A stretch of 64,000 nt of DNA from Portulaca oleracea (Eukaryota > Streptophyta > Magnoliopsida > Caryophyllales > Portulacaceae). The position numbers and the translations under genes are program-made. Shown in pieces: positions 24,946 to 35,430 of the stretch. How positions within the stretch are numbered: the first letter of the stretch is position 1; the number at the start of each line of letters is the position of its first letter. The stretch lies in the NCBI GenBank assembly GCA_029582165.1, contig CM055873.1:42835295-42899294 (forward strand), read 5' to 3'. The notes below the pieces were generated by a model. The model ran no database searches, was not told where the DNA came from, and saw nothing but the letters and a program-made list of their open reading frames with translations.

Positions 24946-25042
24946 TGTAGACTATGTAAGTATCTCCTTGGTTGTTAGATTGTTAGCCAACTGTCACAGT
25001 CTATTATAGGTGTTTAACAGCTTATCCTTTGTAGTGTTTACT
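24946..25042 (+). repeat. Copia element 2, remnant 3' LTR
   Basis: It begins TGTAGACTATGTAAGTATCT, about 90 percent like the 5' LTR start, and loses similarity after TAGTGTTTA at 25040, about 100 bp short of the expected end. It is followed by GTAGT. Confidence 0.75.
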
Positions 25043-25047
25043 GTAGT

Positions 25048-25335
25048 AATATCTGAAATAGAGATTCAGGATGCTAAATTTAACAAAATCTAAAAAAAAT
25101 GTATCTATATTTATAAACTGCAAATTTAAATTTTACAAACTCAGTACGGCAGCATTTAAGATCTAATTAATTTGGCTGATATTGTACTTTAGTCTCATAG
25201 ACGCATAGTATTTTCAACATTGCATGCATGATTATGGGCTGTAAAACCTCAACATCAATATTAGGCACCGAGTTTTTATATTAACTAAATAAACAATTTA
25301 ATTAGAAAGGGCTTCTAAAAAATCTTGCCAACTAC
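25048..25335. other. 3' flank of the bZIP gene
   Basis: AT-rich DNA between the Copia element 2 end and the bZIP stop. It should hold the 3' untranslated region and polyadenylation signals of the minus-strand gene. No other feature seen. Confidence 0.5.
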
Positions 25336-28300
25336 TTATGCACGATTCGGCTCCTCGCTGTCGTCGGTTTTTGGTCTTGTATTCATCAATATCTGCAAAT
25401 TAACCAAGCTCGTCAATTAAATTGGATCATAATGTCAATAAACTCGTCAATAAATAGGTGAAAACTATTTTTCAAAAAAATTATTTTCCTGTGTACCAAA
25501 TATTGAAACGTATCAAATAAAAATTTATTTTCTAAGAAAATCATATTACAAGGAAAACTATTTTTCTAAAAAACAGTTTTCGCTTATACCAAACACGCCC
25601 TTATAATACAACTTTTACTAAATTATTTTTATATTTGTCATTCCTAATAATTAAGTTTGGCTAATTTAAGTAGTTTCATAATTTTTTTTTCTAACTGTAT
25701 AGTTATATAGTTATATTGATATGTAGTATATTTTCTAAAGTGAAATAAATAATAGACGGTCGGAATAATTTTCTTTAGGGAATTAGGGGTGTTGGACATA
25801 GTGCGGTTATACAATTTTCTGGTATGATAATGTACAACACTTTGGGGTTGAATAGTTAACAAATTCACAAGCTAAATTTTGGTGCATAATTGTCCCAAAA
25901 GAAAATTAAAAAAAGAGCCCTATATGACTGGTACAAGACACCTTCCTCGAAGTGCCTAATATTATCATATAAAAAAATTATATAGTAATGTGTTTTTCAA
26001 TACTCCACAGTATAGTATATTAGCTTCTAAAACTATATTCCTTTAATTGTCAAATCTCATTTTTCACTACACAAGGTTTTCAGAAATAATTGTTAATTAC
26101 TCAATAATTGTCATTTTTAAATTTTTGGAAGATACTAAGAAAGTTATAGTTATTTGGTATATTAACAAAAATATTTCTACTCTAGTAACTCGCTCCGTTC
26201 TTTTATTTGTCATTTGGTGTGTGATGGGAGAAAATCAATATCATAAAAATTTATAAGGTTGTTATTAAGAAAATTAATTAAATATACTTAATTGAAAACA
26301 AAATTGGGGTTGATTCGATGGATTTTCATAGTAAAATATAATATGTTTTTGGAATTGTAAAATAACAGATTCTATAAAAAGAGAAAATTTAATTAAAAAG
26401 TTAGACAAAAAAATACGGAGGTAATGTATAATTGTGTTGTAATGATAAAAGTAAGAAATTAGTTCCATGAAATTAATCATTTAATATATTGTATTGAATT
26501 ATAAACAGACAGATAATATAGAAAGTAAAAACTTAGTTAAAATGATATGAATCATATGATATTGAGAAATGAGGAGAGTACTACTATGAAATATAACATA
26601 TCAAATTTATTCTTCAAAATTAGCTCAGATATTATGGTAATTTAAAAAATGGCCCAGACAAAAAAAAAGCCAATTCGTACTCATAACAAATCTTTTGAAG
26701 CAAAAATGAACTGCATAAATTTATAATTACATCATAATATGGTAATTTAAAAAATAATATTAAAAAGAGAAAATTTAGTTTGAATTCGTCAAAATAAAAA
26801 AATAAACATTTATTTCGGAAAGCAAGGATTTGTTATTTATGAGAGGCTAAACAAGACTGTTGGGTTTGAGAAAGTTTTAGATGTCACAGTAACCCACCAG
26901 GCCCACCAACTTGGCGCCCATACTTGCTTCTTTTAAGGTGGGTGGAATGATTTCGGGTTCGGGTCTATAAACCTTTCTCTCTCATAAATTTATGGAAAAT
27001 GATATGAGTTTTGGCCTTATGGGAAAAGACACTTTTAAATATTTGTCATATTATTAAAATTATATTATTATATATTAAAATGAAATCAATAATATTATTG
27101 CATTTTATGACTATATTATCACATATAAATTACATAAAGTTATACTTTTATCCTTTATTTTTTTATATTTCAAAAAAACGCTTAAATTAGCTTAACGGAA
27201 ATTGTTGATTCGATTAGGGTTATTGTCACAATATATGCATCCCAACCTTCTTATAATTGATAATTAATAATTACTATTAAAAAAATAATCTCAAAAATTA
27301 TATAAAAATTCCGATTTATTGAAGAGTAAGACACATAAAAATTGTCTTGGGACAAGACTTGTATCATCAATTTTATTAGCTTAATGGATCATATAGAGTT
27401 ATTGTCAAGAATTGAAAAGAATAGCTTAGACCCCGTTCTTTTATACGGTACCGCGCGGTGCGGTACCGCATCAAACCGCACCACTCAATATTCTACCACA
27501 CTTCAGCACACTCCACCACACTTTACAACAAATCATTAGCAAAATATTTTCTTCCTTTTTTATCTCCTCACTTTTCTCCTCTACTTTTTACATTCTCTCT
27601 CCTCACCTACCCTAACTACCACAACCCGCTACACTTCACCACACTTTTTCAAATTCTACCACACCGCAATCGCACGGGACCGTGGTGGTACCAGTATAAA
27701 AGAACGAGGCCTTAATGGATTATATGGATTTTATCAAAAAGAACTAATAAGTAATTGTAGCTCAAGTGACATGATGGCAATAGATTTATCTTCTTCACTA
27801 AAGTTTAATTTTATTCTTTTATGATCACTTGTACGTAAATCTAATTAAAGTATGAAACATGCTTATAAGCCAAAATGGAAATGGAAAAAGAAAAAGATTA
27901 CCTTTCGGAGCATATTGTTCTCATTAACAAGAGTAGAAATTCTCTCTTCTAATTTCAAGTTCTTGTCTTGTAGCTCTTTTGCTCTTCCTTCTAAATCATT
28001 CACATAAACCTTCTTTCGTTCTCGTGCTTGTTGAGCCGACACTCGATTCCTCAATAGTCTGTTATTTCAATTCATTATTTCAACTTCACATCAGTTGAGA
28101 TAGAAATGTATTAGTAGATCGTAGCCAGTAGTTTACAAAGGACAAGAATACAGCTTGATTACGTACACTTAATTTTCCATTATAAAAGAAGACAGATTAA
28201 GAAAGTTATACTGCAAAATAAATCTCAATAAAAATAATTAATTGCTCAAATCTTTTGTTAACAATTTAATGAATTGACACTAATGAAAATGAAAACAAAA

Positions 28301-30673
28301 ACCGACTTAGGCCATGTTCTTTTCTGCGGTATTTTGCGGCATGGTGTGGTGAGCTGTGGTGGGTGCGGTGGAATTGTGGTAGGTTATTGGTATGTGGGGT
28401 AGGTGAGGAGTGAGAATGTAAAAAATAGAGGAGAAAAGTGAGGAGATAGAAAAGTAATGATTTGTGATAAAGTGTGGTGAGTTGTGGCAAACTGCGTTAT
28501 GCTGTGATACCGCAGTTTGACAACCGCAGAAAAAAACATGGCCTTATTTAAGGCCATATGGAAAATACGAGAGACTGTATGTATGGAAATGACTGTTGTC
28601 TATCATTATTATACGTACTTAGCTTGAACACTCCACCTAATAAAACATGTAGACATAATTAGGCCCCGAAACACATGGACTCACAAATATGAAGTACATA
28701 ATTTAACTAGACAAAGAAGTACTTGCAATGTCCTGATAAAAGTCTTGTGCAAGACACATATTTTGTGTCTTGTCATTATAGAAAACCTATATATTTGTAA
28801 ATTAAATTGGAAAAAAGTTACATGATTGACTTCTATAACTATAATAATATATATAAATTGTATAAAATCACACTTTTATCTATATTTTTAAAAATTTACA
28901 AAAAAGCGTCTAAAATATGCCCAACGGATGGGGTTCATTCGTTAGGGTGTCAATTTTAATTGTTGGCGTAGCCAACACATTTCAAGCTTCTTATAATTGA
29001 TAATTAATAGTATCTGTCAAAAAAATTGGGGTTAAAAACGATAATAAGTATTGATTTTATAAGGGAGAAGACATTTAAGGAGTGTCTTGGGGCAAGACAC
29101 TTATCATCACCCTTACTATTAATCCACAAATTCATGTAAAAGTAATTAGATCTTAAAAATCGAATGAGACTATATATACAAATTGCCATATCTTAATAAC
29201 GTCTATGATCTTGTAATTTAATTTACCAGATTGACGTCCAGTTATAATTCTTGGATTTGCATATGTACGGTACGTACGTTTAAGTCCTGTACTTTTGCTC
29301 TAAAAAGAGAATTTTAAACTTTAATTTCGTGTAGTACTATAGATCATTTTTCTGTACTTGTCCTCATTTTACCCCTTTTAGCTTTGCTTTTACATCATCC
29401 CAACATGTTTGCATTATCATAGGCAATAATGCCGCCCTCTTCAGCTCCACAAACCAGTAGATATCCCCTCTCTCTCTCTTTTCACAAAAAGATTTAAGTA
29501 ATTAATCTTTGATTAGCATTAAGGTTTAGCTACTTTTCTTAATCAGAATAAAGAAGGAAGTGTCTCCTCATTAGTAAGGCATAATCTTTCATTAACCAAT
29601 TCCCATTTAATTGCCCATGATTAACCAAATTCACTTCTACCTTTGGTATGTGACATAATGGACTTGAGCCCAATTCAACCCCAAAAGCTAGCTTAGGAGG
29701 TTGAGGCACCCAAGCCATTATAAACACCACAATATGGGTGTCAAAGACCGATGTGGGACAACTCAACAGGTATTAATCACAAATTTAATTAGGGTTAGTA
29801 GTATTATCAAAACATATGTCATAGTTATTTTATCTCCCGATCTGGATCTTATGATCCTATCATTTTACGATCCAAGAGTCCTCCATAGACCTTGATACCG
29901 ACCATTAAACTCGATCTCAAAGTGGTTAGGTTACGATCCTAATTTTGTTAAAATAACATGTATTAGAATCTTAGTACAATTCAATGATCCTACAATCCGA
30001 TCCATGATCCTATATATAAATTTGATAATAATTGCAAGCATTATTTGCTTGAGAATTTTCTATTAGCAATATAAATTTGCAGTAAAATTATCCAGCAAAA
30101 TGTAATTTAATGCTTTGTTACATACTTTAAGTGATTTTTTTGTTAAGATATTTATGGTTACAAAACTATTTTTGTGATTTCATTAATGTGTTAAGAGTCT
30201 TACTATCCTCGACTAGATTCTACAATTTGGATCCTGACCATCCCTGAACAATCAGATCCCAAGTTTAAGAATCTTGATTAATATATCATCATGGTTTTAT
30301 TCTTTAGATCAAAGAAAAAGAATATACCTCTTGAGTCTTCTATACTCCTTGTCAACAGGATTACGCCCTCTTCTACGCTTAGGAGGATGCACACCATCAG
30401 CATCAGCATCATAACTTCCATTATTATTGTTGTTGTTAGAGCTTTGTAAGCTTCCATTGCTGGTACCTTTCTTTGTTTCTTCCACAATTCCTTCTACATC
30501 TGGCACTGTAAACATATCTTCATCGCTCTCTTCTGCATCAAAAATTCCCATTTACTTAATTTCAGCAAATAATCAATATTCAAAACTTAACATAAAGAAG
30601 AAAAAAGAAACCCACCAAGCTTGTTTTTCCCACTGGGTGGCATAAGAAGAGGCAAAGGAGAAGGAAGAGCCAT
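25336..30673 (-). CDS. HYH: HY5/HYH-type bZIP transcription factor, complete, 4 exons
   Basis: Exons in transcription order: 30673-30616, 30532-30328, 28058-27902 and 25392-25336; 477 nt, 158 aa, stop TAA. Residues 20-31 ([12 protein letters not shown]) are the acidic plus VP motif used by HY5 and HYH to bind COP1, with a casein-kinase-like [22 protein letters not shown] leads into the basic region [14 protein letters not shown], with the invariant N-x7-R. Five leucines at heptad spacing follow (L in DLEG, ELQD, KLEE, TLVN and MLRK). The end [11 protein letters not shown] matches the C-terminus of HYH rather than HY5, and the length (HYH about 149 aa, HY5 168) agrees. The protein should be a nuclear, light-responsive regulator binding ACGT-core elements. 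The introns are 83, 2269 and 2509 bp, and the last two contain several transposons. HYH over HY5 is an inference; HY5-like is the safe name. Confidence 0.93.
27015..27368. mobile_element. MITE-like element, copy A, in bZIP intron 3
   Basis: About 355 bp. It shares order and sequence with 28734-29108: an AAGACAC start, an 'attatcacatataaatta'-type block, a GCGTYTAAA block, a 'taacggatt/acgga' block, the word CTTCTTATAATTGATAATTAAT (27248-27269, quoted here in parts), and an end with CTTGGGACAAGACTTGTATCATC-like sequence. The termini are imperfect inverted repeats around CAAGAC/GTCTTG. No coding capacity. Confidence 0.5.
27429..27711. mobile_element. Tourist-like MITE (PIF/Harbinger), copy 1, in bZIP intron 3
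   Basis: 283 bp with terminal inverted repeats CCCCGTTCTTTTATACGGTA (left) and, reversed, GGCCTCGTTCTTTTATACTG (right). TTA flanks both ends (27426-27428 and 27712-27714), the target size and sequence of PIF/Harbinger elements. The interior is C/T-rich on + with CACACCACCA-type words. It is the same family as 28310-28543 but opposite in orientation. Confidence 0.75.
28310..28543. mobile_element. Tourist-like MITE, copy 2, inverted, in bZIP intron 2
   Basis: 234 bp with inverted ends GGCCATGTTCTTTTCTGCGG and, reversed, GGCCATGTTTTTTTCTGCGG. TTA flanks both ends (28307-28309 and 28544-28546). The interior (for example GGTAGGTGAGGAGTGAGAAT and GAGGAGAAAAGTGAGGAGAT) is the reverse complement of the matching block in copy 1. 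Confidence 0.78.
28734..29108. mobile_element. MITE-like element, copy B, in bZIP intron 2
   Basis: 375 bp with inverted ends TGATAAAAGTCTTGTGCAAG and, reversed, TGATAAGTGTCTTGCCCCAA. It is in the same orientation as copy A. A partial third relative, without clear ends, is at about 32348-32450. Superfamily not assigned because no convincing target duplication was found. Confidence 0.55.
29649..29768 (-). mobile_element. TRIM-like solo LTR in bZIP intron 2
   Basis: 120 bp. In its own sense (minus) it starts TGTTGAGTTGTCCCACATCG and ends CA. The TG...CA boundaries are flanked by GGTA on both sides (29645-29648 and 29769-29772). The CCCACATCGG start and the GGGCTCAAGTCCATTAT tail are typical of small plant LTRs. 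No second LTR or interior is nearby, so it is a solo LTR. Confidence 0.65.
29773..30300. repeat. GATCC-rich repetitive tract in bZIP intron 2
   Basis: Reiterated short words (ATGATCC, CGATCC, GATCCTA and similar) at 29840-30010 and again at 30205-30265, suggestive of a decayed MITE pair. No clean ends were found. Confidence 0.3.
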
Positions 30674-30960
30674 AGCTAGACAAGTATAGTAGTAGCAGAG
30701 TATGAGGAAGTTAAGATATATATGAATTATGAAGACATTCTAATGATCACTTTAGATATGTTGGATTTATTTATAAAGGAGGGAAATGAAATGAGAGTAC
30801 GTGAGAAAAACACGTAAGAGAGAGAGAGGGGTGGTTTTAAGGATAACGTCACAAGGGTAACAACTAACCAGGGTTGCGACAAAACAAGGAGTGTGGAGAA
30901 TGGGAAAGAAATGTAAATTAACGCCATATTGTTTTGGTCCTATTTGATTGATTGGTTATT
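30674..30960 (-). promoter_or_regulatory. Core and proximal promoter of the bZIP gene
   Basis: On the minus strand a TATA box TATAAATA lies at 30775-30768, about 95 bp upstream of the start codon. Further up are ACGT-core sites: a TACGTG element near 30798-30803, CACGTA near 30811-30816, and AACGTCAC near 30845-30852. ACGT elements are the class bound by HY5/HYH themselves, so feedback is plausible but not shown. Confidence 0.5.
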
Positions 30961-31290
30961 TTTAGTGATAGGCTTTTGGATTAAATTTGTTTGATACTTT
31001 ATTGTTTGGGTTAGCTGATTGTAGAAAAAATGTTGGGTAAAGTAGTTTTTTGTGAAAAGTTACCTCAAAAAGTTTCATCATCTAACTTTTTGAAAACTAG
31101 CTTTTTGGGTCCAAAAAGCTAATATAAAAAGCTGCTTACCAAACACCTCAAGTAGTTTTTTAACCTTAAACTAAAAGTTATCCAAAAAGCTAATATAAAA
31201 AGTTGCTTACCAAACACCTCAAGTAGTTTTTTAACCTTAAACTAAAAGTTATCCAAAAAGCTAAAAAGTACCCAAAAAGCTGGGTAGCCA
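30961..31290. repeat. MITE-like block with a 71-bp tandem duplication
   Basis: Starting at 31111, 31182 and (partial) 31253, a 71-bp unit beginning CCAAAAAGCTAATATAAAAA repeats. The unit holds GCTTACCAAACACCTCAAG. The surrounding AAAAAGCT / AGCTTTTT words form an inverted arrangement (31070-31110 against 31250-31290), and CAAACACC is a common MITE end. Confidence 0.6.
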
Positions 31291-31463
31291 AACACCCGTT
31301 TGTGTTTTTTCAACACCTGTCATATTTTTCTATACTTTATTACAACAATCATAATGTTCTCTTTTCTTATTTTTCTCTTTCCTCACTTTTTACCTCTTCT
31401 TATTACATTTTTTCTCTCCTCACCTACTATATCAATCATTTTTACCACAAATTTTACCATATC

Positions 31464-31616
31464 TTTTTTGATAGGTAGGCGGCCAAAGCCAATTTATTCA
31501 ACACCAAAAGCACCAAACACCCAAAAGCACAAGTCAAGCCCAACAAAACAAAGGGCAAAGACCAACGTACAAGAGCCATTGACTCCACCAAAACAACAGT
31601 GAGAAAGGCCAAAGCC
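31464..31616 (-). mobile_element. Short 5'-truncated LINE insertion, minus strand
   Basis: 153 bp between two identical 14-bp direct repeats AATTTTACCATATC (31450-31463 and 31617-31630). It starts with TTTTTTGATAGGTAGGCGGCC on +, that is a GGCTTTGG...CCTATC-AAAAAA tail in its own sense, as in plant L1-like 3' ends. Long target duplication plus A-tail fits target-primed reverse transcription. Confidence 0.65.
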
Positions 31617-31630
31617 AATTTTACCATATC

Positions 31631-33142
31631 TTACCTTACCATAACACAATTTTCATTATATTACCATTCCATACTATTTGGCGCGTCTAAATTGGCGCAC
31701 AGGGCATCAAAGGGGGAGACGTAGGCAATGGGAGAAATGCTTGGCTGGTGGTGTTTTGGGTTTTGTATTATACATGATGAATTGATGTTGATTCCTCCTT
31801 TTCACTTCCTTATCGTTGGGGGTGTATGTGTTATGTCTACGTAGCTACATCCATCAACTTTGCACAGACAAAAGAAAAGAGAGAGAGAGACAGAGAGAGT
31901 GGGAGATTATATTGGTAGAAGAATGAACACGTAGATGCATGCATAACCGTGCTTTGAACGTACGTCTGTCTGCATCAACCACAGTTATTATTGTTTGAAT
32001 CTTATTATGGAGTGGTTCACTACTTTGTACATACATGGCCATGGGTGGCTCAATTCTATTTCTAGGAAACCCATCACTCACTCTCTACTTAGGTTGCTTT
32101 AATTTCCACTCTACCAGATCGGATCTCCATTTATTTAATTTCACCAAATTCAACATTTACCAAAACTAATTTCAAAATCTCAAATTTCAATTTCATTTTC
32201 ATTTTGTGTTTCAAATTTATATATAAAAGAAGGTGCACTTGAATTTTTAATTGATTTGAAACAACCAAATTTGGTTCAATTCTTGCCATTCAAATAGACA
32301 CTTAACTTGATTTGAGTTTATAAATCTAACTCTTACCCAAATCGAACACCTTTTAGGTGTATTGTCCTATCATTAAAATTATATTATTATAAATTAAGAT
32401 GAAATTAAATGATATGAGTGAACTCTATCACTATAATATCACATATAAATTAATTGACTGTGACAAATAATGACAATAATAATAATAATAATAATAACAA
32501 TAATAATAATAATAGTAAATAAAATAGTCGTGTTTTTTTTAGTCATTTTATGTTTATAATTAACCTACTCTAACCACTAAATTTGTCAAACACAATTTCT
32601 TAAACCGTTATCCTCTAAACACTAATTTAGAATCATTATACGCTGTTTAAATCTTTATCCGCTACTTAAATCATTACTCACTACGTACATAAAACTATAT
32701 GCTATCTAAATCGCTAATTTTGTCCAACATAACCTTTAGTTTCCTGCCTGAATAATGTGAAATTATAATACAATACTGTATTATTCATATGTTATTTTGT
32801 TTTTATGTGAAAATTTTTTTATTGGCAAATTATTGCATGGTAGAACCGCGGCAAATTATTGCACAGTTCAAGGTAAGCCAAACGATGTTTGATAATGTCA
32901 GCATCAGATGCATGTAATTACTTAAATGTCTTTGGATCAAGCCTACACATGCTAGTATGCCACTATTCAATTTATTCTGGTTTTGGGCCTACATTGTTAT
33001 ATAGGCCAGCCCAATTTTTAAAAAAATTTATTATTTAATTCCAGATCTGCCTATTTAAATAGGTCAACTTTCACTTTCTTTTTCTTATTAGGCCTACATT
33101 GCATTGCCACTTTTATTGGAGGAAACTGTCGCCGACCATTCA
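31631..33142. other. Intergenic DNA with MITE debris and an AAT microsatellite
   Basis: No supported gene. It contains a GA-rich tract (31872-31900), a partial relative of the bZIP-intron MITE at about 32348-32450, and an (AAT)n microsatellite at 32475-32513. Confidence 0.5.
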
Positions 33143-35156
33143 TTAAATTGAAACTAAACTTGCTGTATCAGAAGCTATCAATTCAGCAGCCTCCAACAGG
33201 CATACACCAATCCAAGTTTTTGAACAACGTTTGACAACTGCAGTTCGGCTTATAGTATGAGTTACCTTATTGCAATCTCTACTTATATGTAAAAACCGTA
33301 CAGATTCTTCAAAGTTTGCTGCTAATCGTAGGCAATCATTGATGATCATCCTCGCCGCTGGTTCAACTTTCGGCTTCCCCAATAGACTCGCGTACACTGT
33401 CTTGCAATCTGTCTCCATCTTGATTTCTTTCAGACCCAGTTCCCACGCCATCTGCATGCCTTGCCTTACTGCCCCCACTTCTAGCGCCTATATCGACCAC
33501 CCATGCTCCAGGAACGTGGTTGTTGCATTGTGTACTGTCCCTTGGTGATCGGGTACGACCACTCCCCATCCTCCATGGTCGTGCCTGTCGAGCGTTGCAT
33601 CTGTGTTCACCTTCTACCATCCCCTTGGTGGTTTTTCCCACCTTTTCTTTCCACTTGCCATGCTGGCATTTGGTCCGTTTTTTCTCCAGGGCTTGCACAT
33701 AGCGGTTGTGAACATCCATAGCTCGGTTTGTGGTCATTAAAGGATCCATCCAAACACCATCGAATACCTATATTTATGTTTCGCGCCTGTCACAAAGCCC
33801 AGATCATGGTGGCAAAGTGACCACGGTGTTCCACCTCCATCCTCTTCAACTGCTCCTCTGCCCGTTTGCCGAAATCCACGCAATCCTGTTTTTCCATCTC
33901 AATGCAGAAAATACTGCATTTCCATGCCAGCTTAGCCGCCACACAGTCAAGGAATACGTGATTGTGTGTCTCCATTCCGTCGTCGCATCTCAAGCAGACC
34001 GGGTCAACCTCAACCCCCCTTTTCGTCAAATTGACCTTTGTTGGCAAAGCATCCTTCTAGGCCCGCCATACATACTGTTTCACCTCGGTAGGGCCTCCAT
34101 ATGCCAAAAGAGCTTTCCAACTCCCTCATGGTCTTGGGAGCCTGACTCCCCATTCACTCCTCTTACGTTATTCATGTCCATGGCTATTCTGTTTGCTGAC
34201 CTCACCGTCAACTCTCCTGTATATATGCTTCAGCCTCCATACTAACCTGTCTATCATCGGGTTTTTGCTGAGTGGGATGGTCTTTATCTCTTGTTGTACT
34301 CGGTCCGTGAAGCATAAGCTCAACAGGTCATCCTTCCACTCTCCCTCCTCATGGTCGATGAGTTGGTCTATACACGCGGTTGCTTCTAAGAACACCGGTG
34401 ATGTGCTTATCTTCCCTCCCTGCATGTTGGGTGACCATCTGTCCCCCCCCCCCCCCACATATACTACCCTCCTTCCGTCCTCGATGCACCATGCTGGCCC
34501 ATGCTCCACAATCTCACGGGTACCCAAAATACTCCTCCAAACATGACTTGGTTGATGGCCCATCTTTGCTTGCCAAAGGTCCGTTCTTACGAAGTATTTG
34601 GCCTTTAAGACACGAGCTGCCAGGGAGGTTTTATTCTGTGTCTGTCTTCAGAATTATTTAGCCAATAAGGCTTTTTTGAAAGCGTGGAGACTTCGAAAAC
34701 CATTCCTCCCTTCCTTTTTGCACCATACATCTTGTCCCCACGCTACCCAGCTGATGCCATCCGCATCCTTATTTTTTCCCCACCAAAAGCGTCGACAGTA
34801 TCCCTCAATTGCTTTGCACACAAATATAGGTAGTTCAAAACATTGCGTTGCATATATTGGGATGGCTTGAGTCACCGATTTAATGAGGACTTTCTTCTCA
34901 GCTTTTGAGAGATAATGCTCCTTCCAACCCTTCAATTTTTTCCAAACCCGATCTTGTACTGCTTGAAAAACAACTTTCTTTAACCTAGCTAGCAATATAT
35001 AAAGGTGGGAAGGCCAAGATAGTGTTCATGTGTTTCCACCGCCTTAAAATCCAGTCTCGCTTGGAGTGTTTGCTTCATGTGTTCGCTCACATTTCGGCCG
35101 TAGGAAACCTTCGATTTGTCTATATTGATCATCTATCCGGATGCCAGATCATGAAC
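33143..35156 (-). pseudogene. L1-type LINE (non-LTR retrotransposon), 3' third, decayed
   Basis: On the minus strand, in order: the end of reverse transcriptase with KVSYGRNVSEHMKQTLQARL (about 35110-35050) and VWKKLKGWKEHYLSKAEKK (about 34950-34895); the CRRFWWGKNKD zinc-ribbon-adjacent block; a zf-RVT segment CLRCDDGMETHNHVFLDC (about 33990-33940); and an RNase H domain at 33478-33143 with ETDCKTVYASL and RDCNKVTH. This order (RT, zf-RVT, RNase H) is that of plant L1 elements with a C-terminal RNase H. It is broken by frameshifts and stops, and the endonuclease and most of RT are missing. A run of 15 C at 34443-34457 interrupts one frame. It joins directly to a Cassandra LTR at 35157. Confidence 0.85.
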
Positions 35157-35430
35157 TGTAACGCCTTGGCCCCTCCCGGACCGTGGACATTACCGATAAC
35201 CGCTTCAAGGATCGTTAATTGGCCCCACAAATCACCACGAGTCTTTTCAGCGTGCTTCATCCTCGCTCACACGCTGTCTGGGAAAACTTCCTAAGAGGTC
35301 ACCCATCCTGAGACTTCTCCCAGCTAAGCACGCTTAACTGAAGAATTCCCAAAGGATGAGCTACCTTAAAAGAAGGTGACTTTAGTGATATAAATAGTCA
35401 TTTCAATCCTTTTAATCCATACTTTAACCA
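35157..35430 (-). mobile_element. Cassandra LTR (5S-rRNA-bearing TRIM), minus strand, one end missing
   Basis: About 274 bp, reverse orientation of the better copy at 51701-51994. The 5S-like core (box A plus the GGATGGGTGACC box C, reversed here at about 35297-35339) is clear. The + strand left end is TGTAACGCC. The other end stops matching after ACTTTAACCA at 35430, so the terminal roughly 25 bp are lost. No target duplication. Confidence 0.75.

Larger units (their letters stand above)
19851..25042 (+). mobile_element. Second Ty1/Copia element, degenerate, 3' LTR internally deleted
   Basis: The 5' LTR is 19851-20045 (TGTAGACTATG...TTTTACA), followed directly by the primer-binding site TGGTATCAAAGC (20046-20057). 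The interior encodes a recognisable Copia polyprotein. A purine tract extremely rich in G (24921-24945) precedes the 3' LTR, which starts at 24946 with the same TGTAGACTATG but keeps only about the first 95 bp. GTAGT before the 5' LTR (19846-19850) recurs at 25043-25047, so the 3' LTR is best explained by an internal deletion at a TTTA microhomology, with the last bases kept. Confidence 0.82.

Noticed and set aside
34193..34661. Plus-strand frames of 93-117 codons
   Set aside because: They are antisense shadows of the minus-strand LINE.
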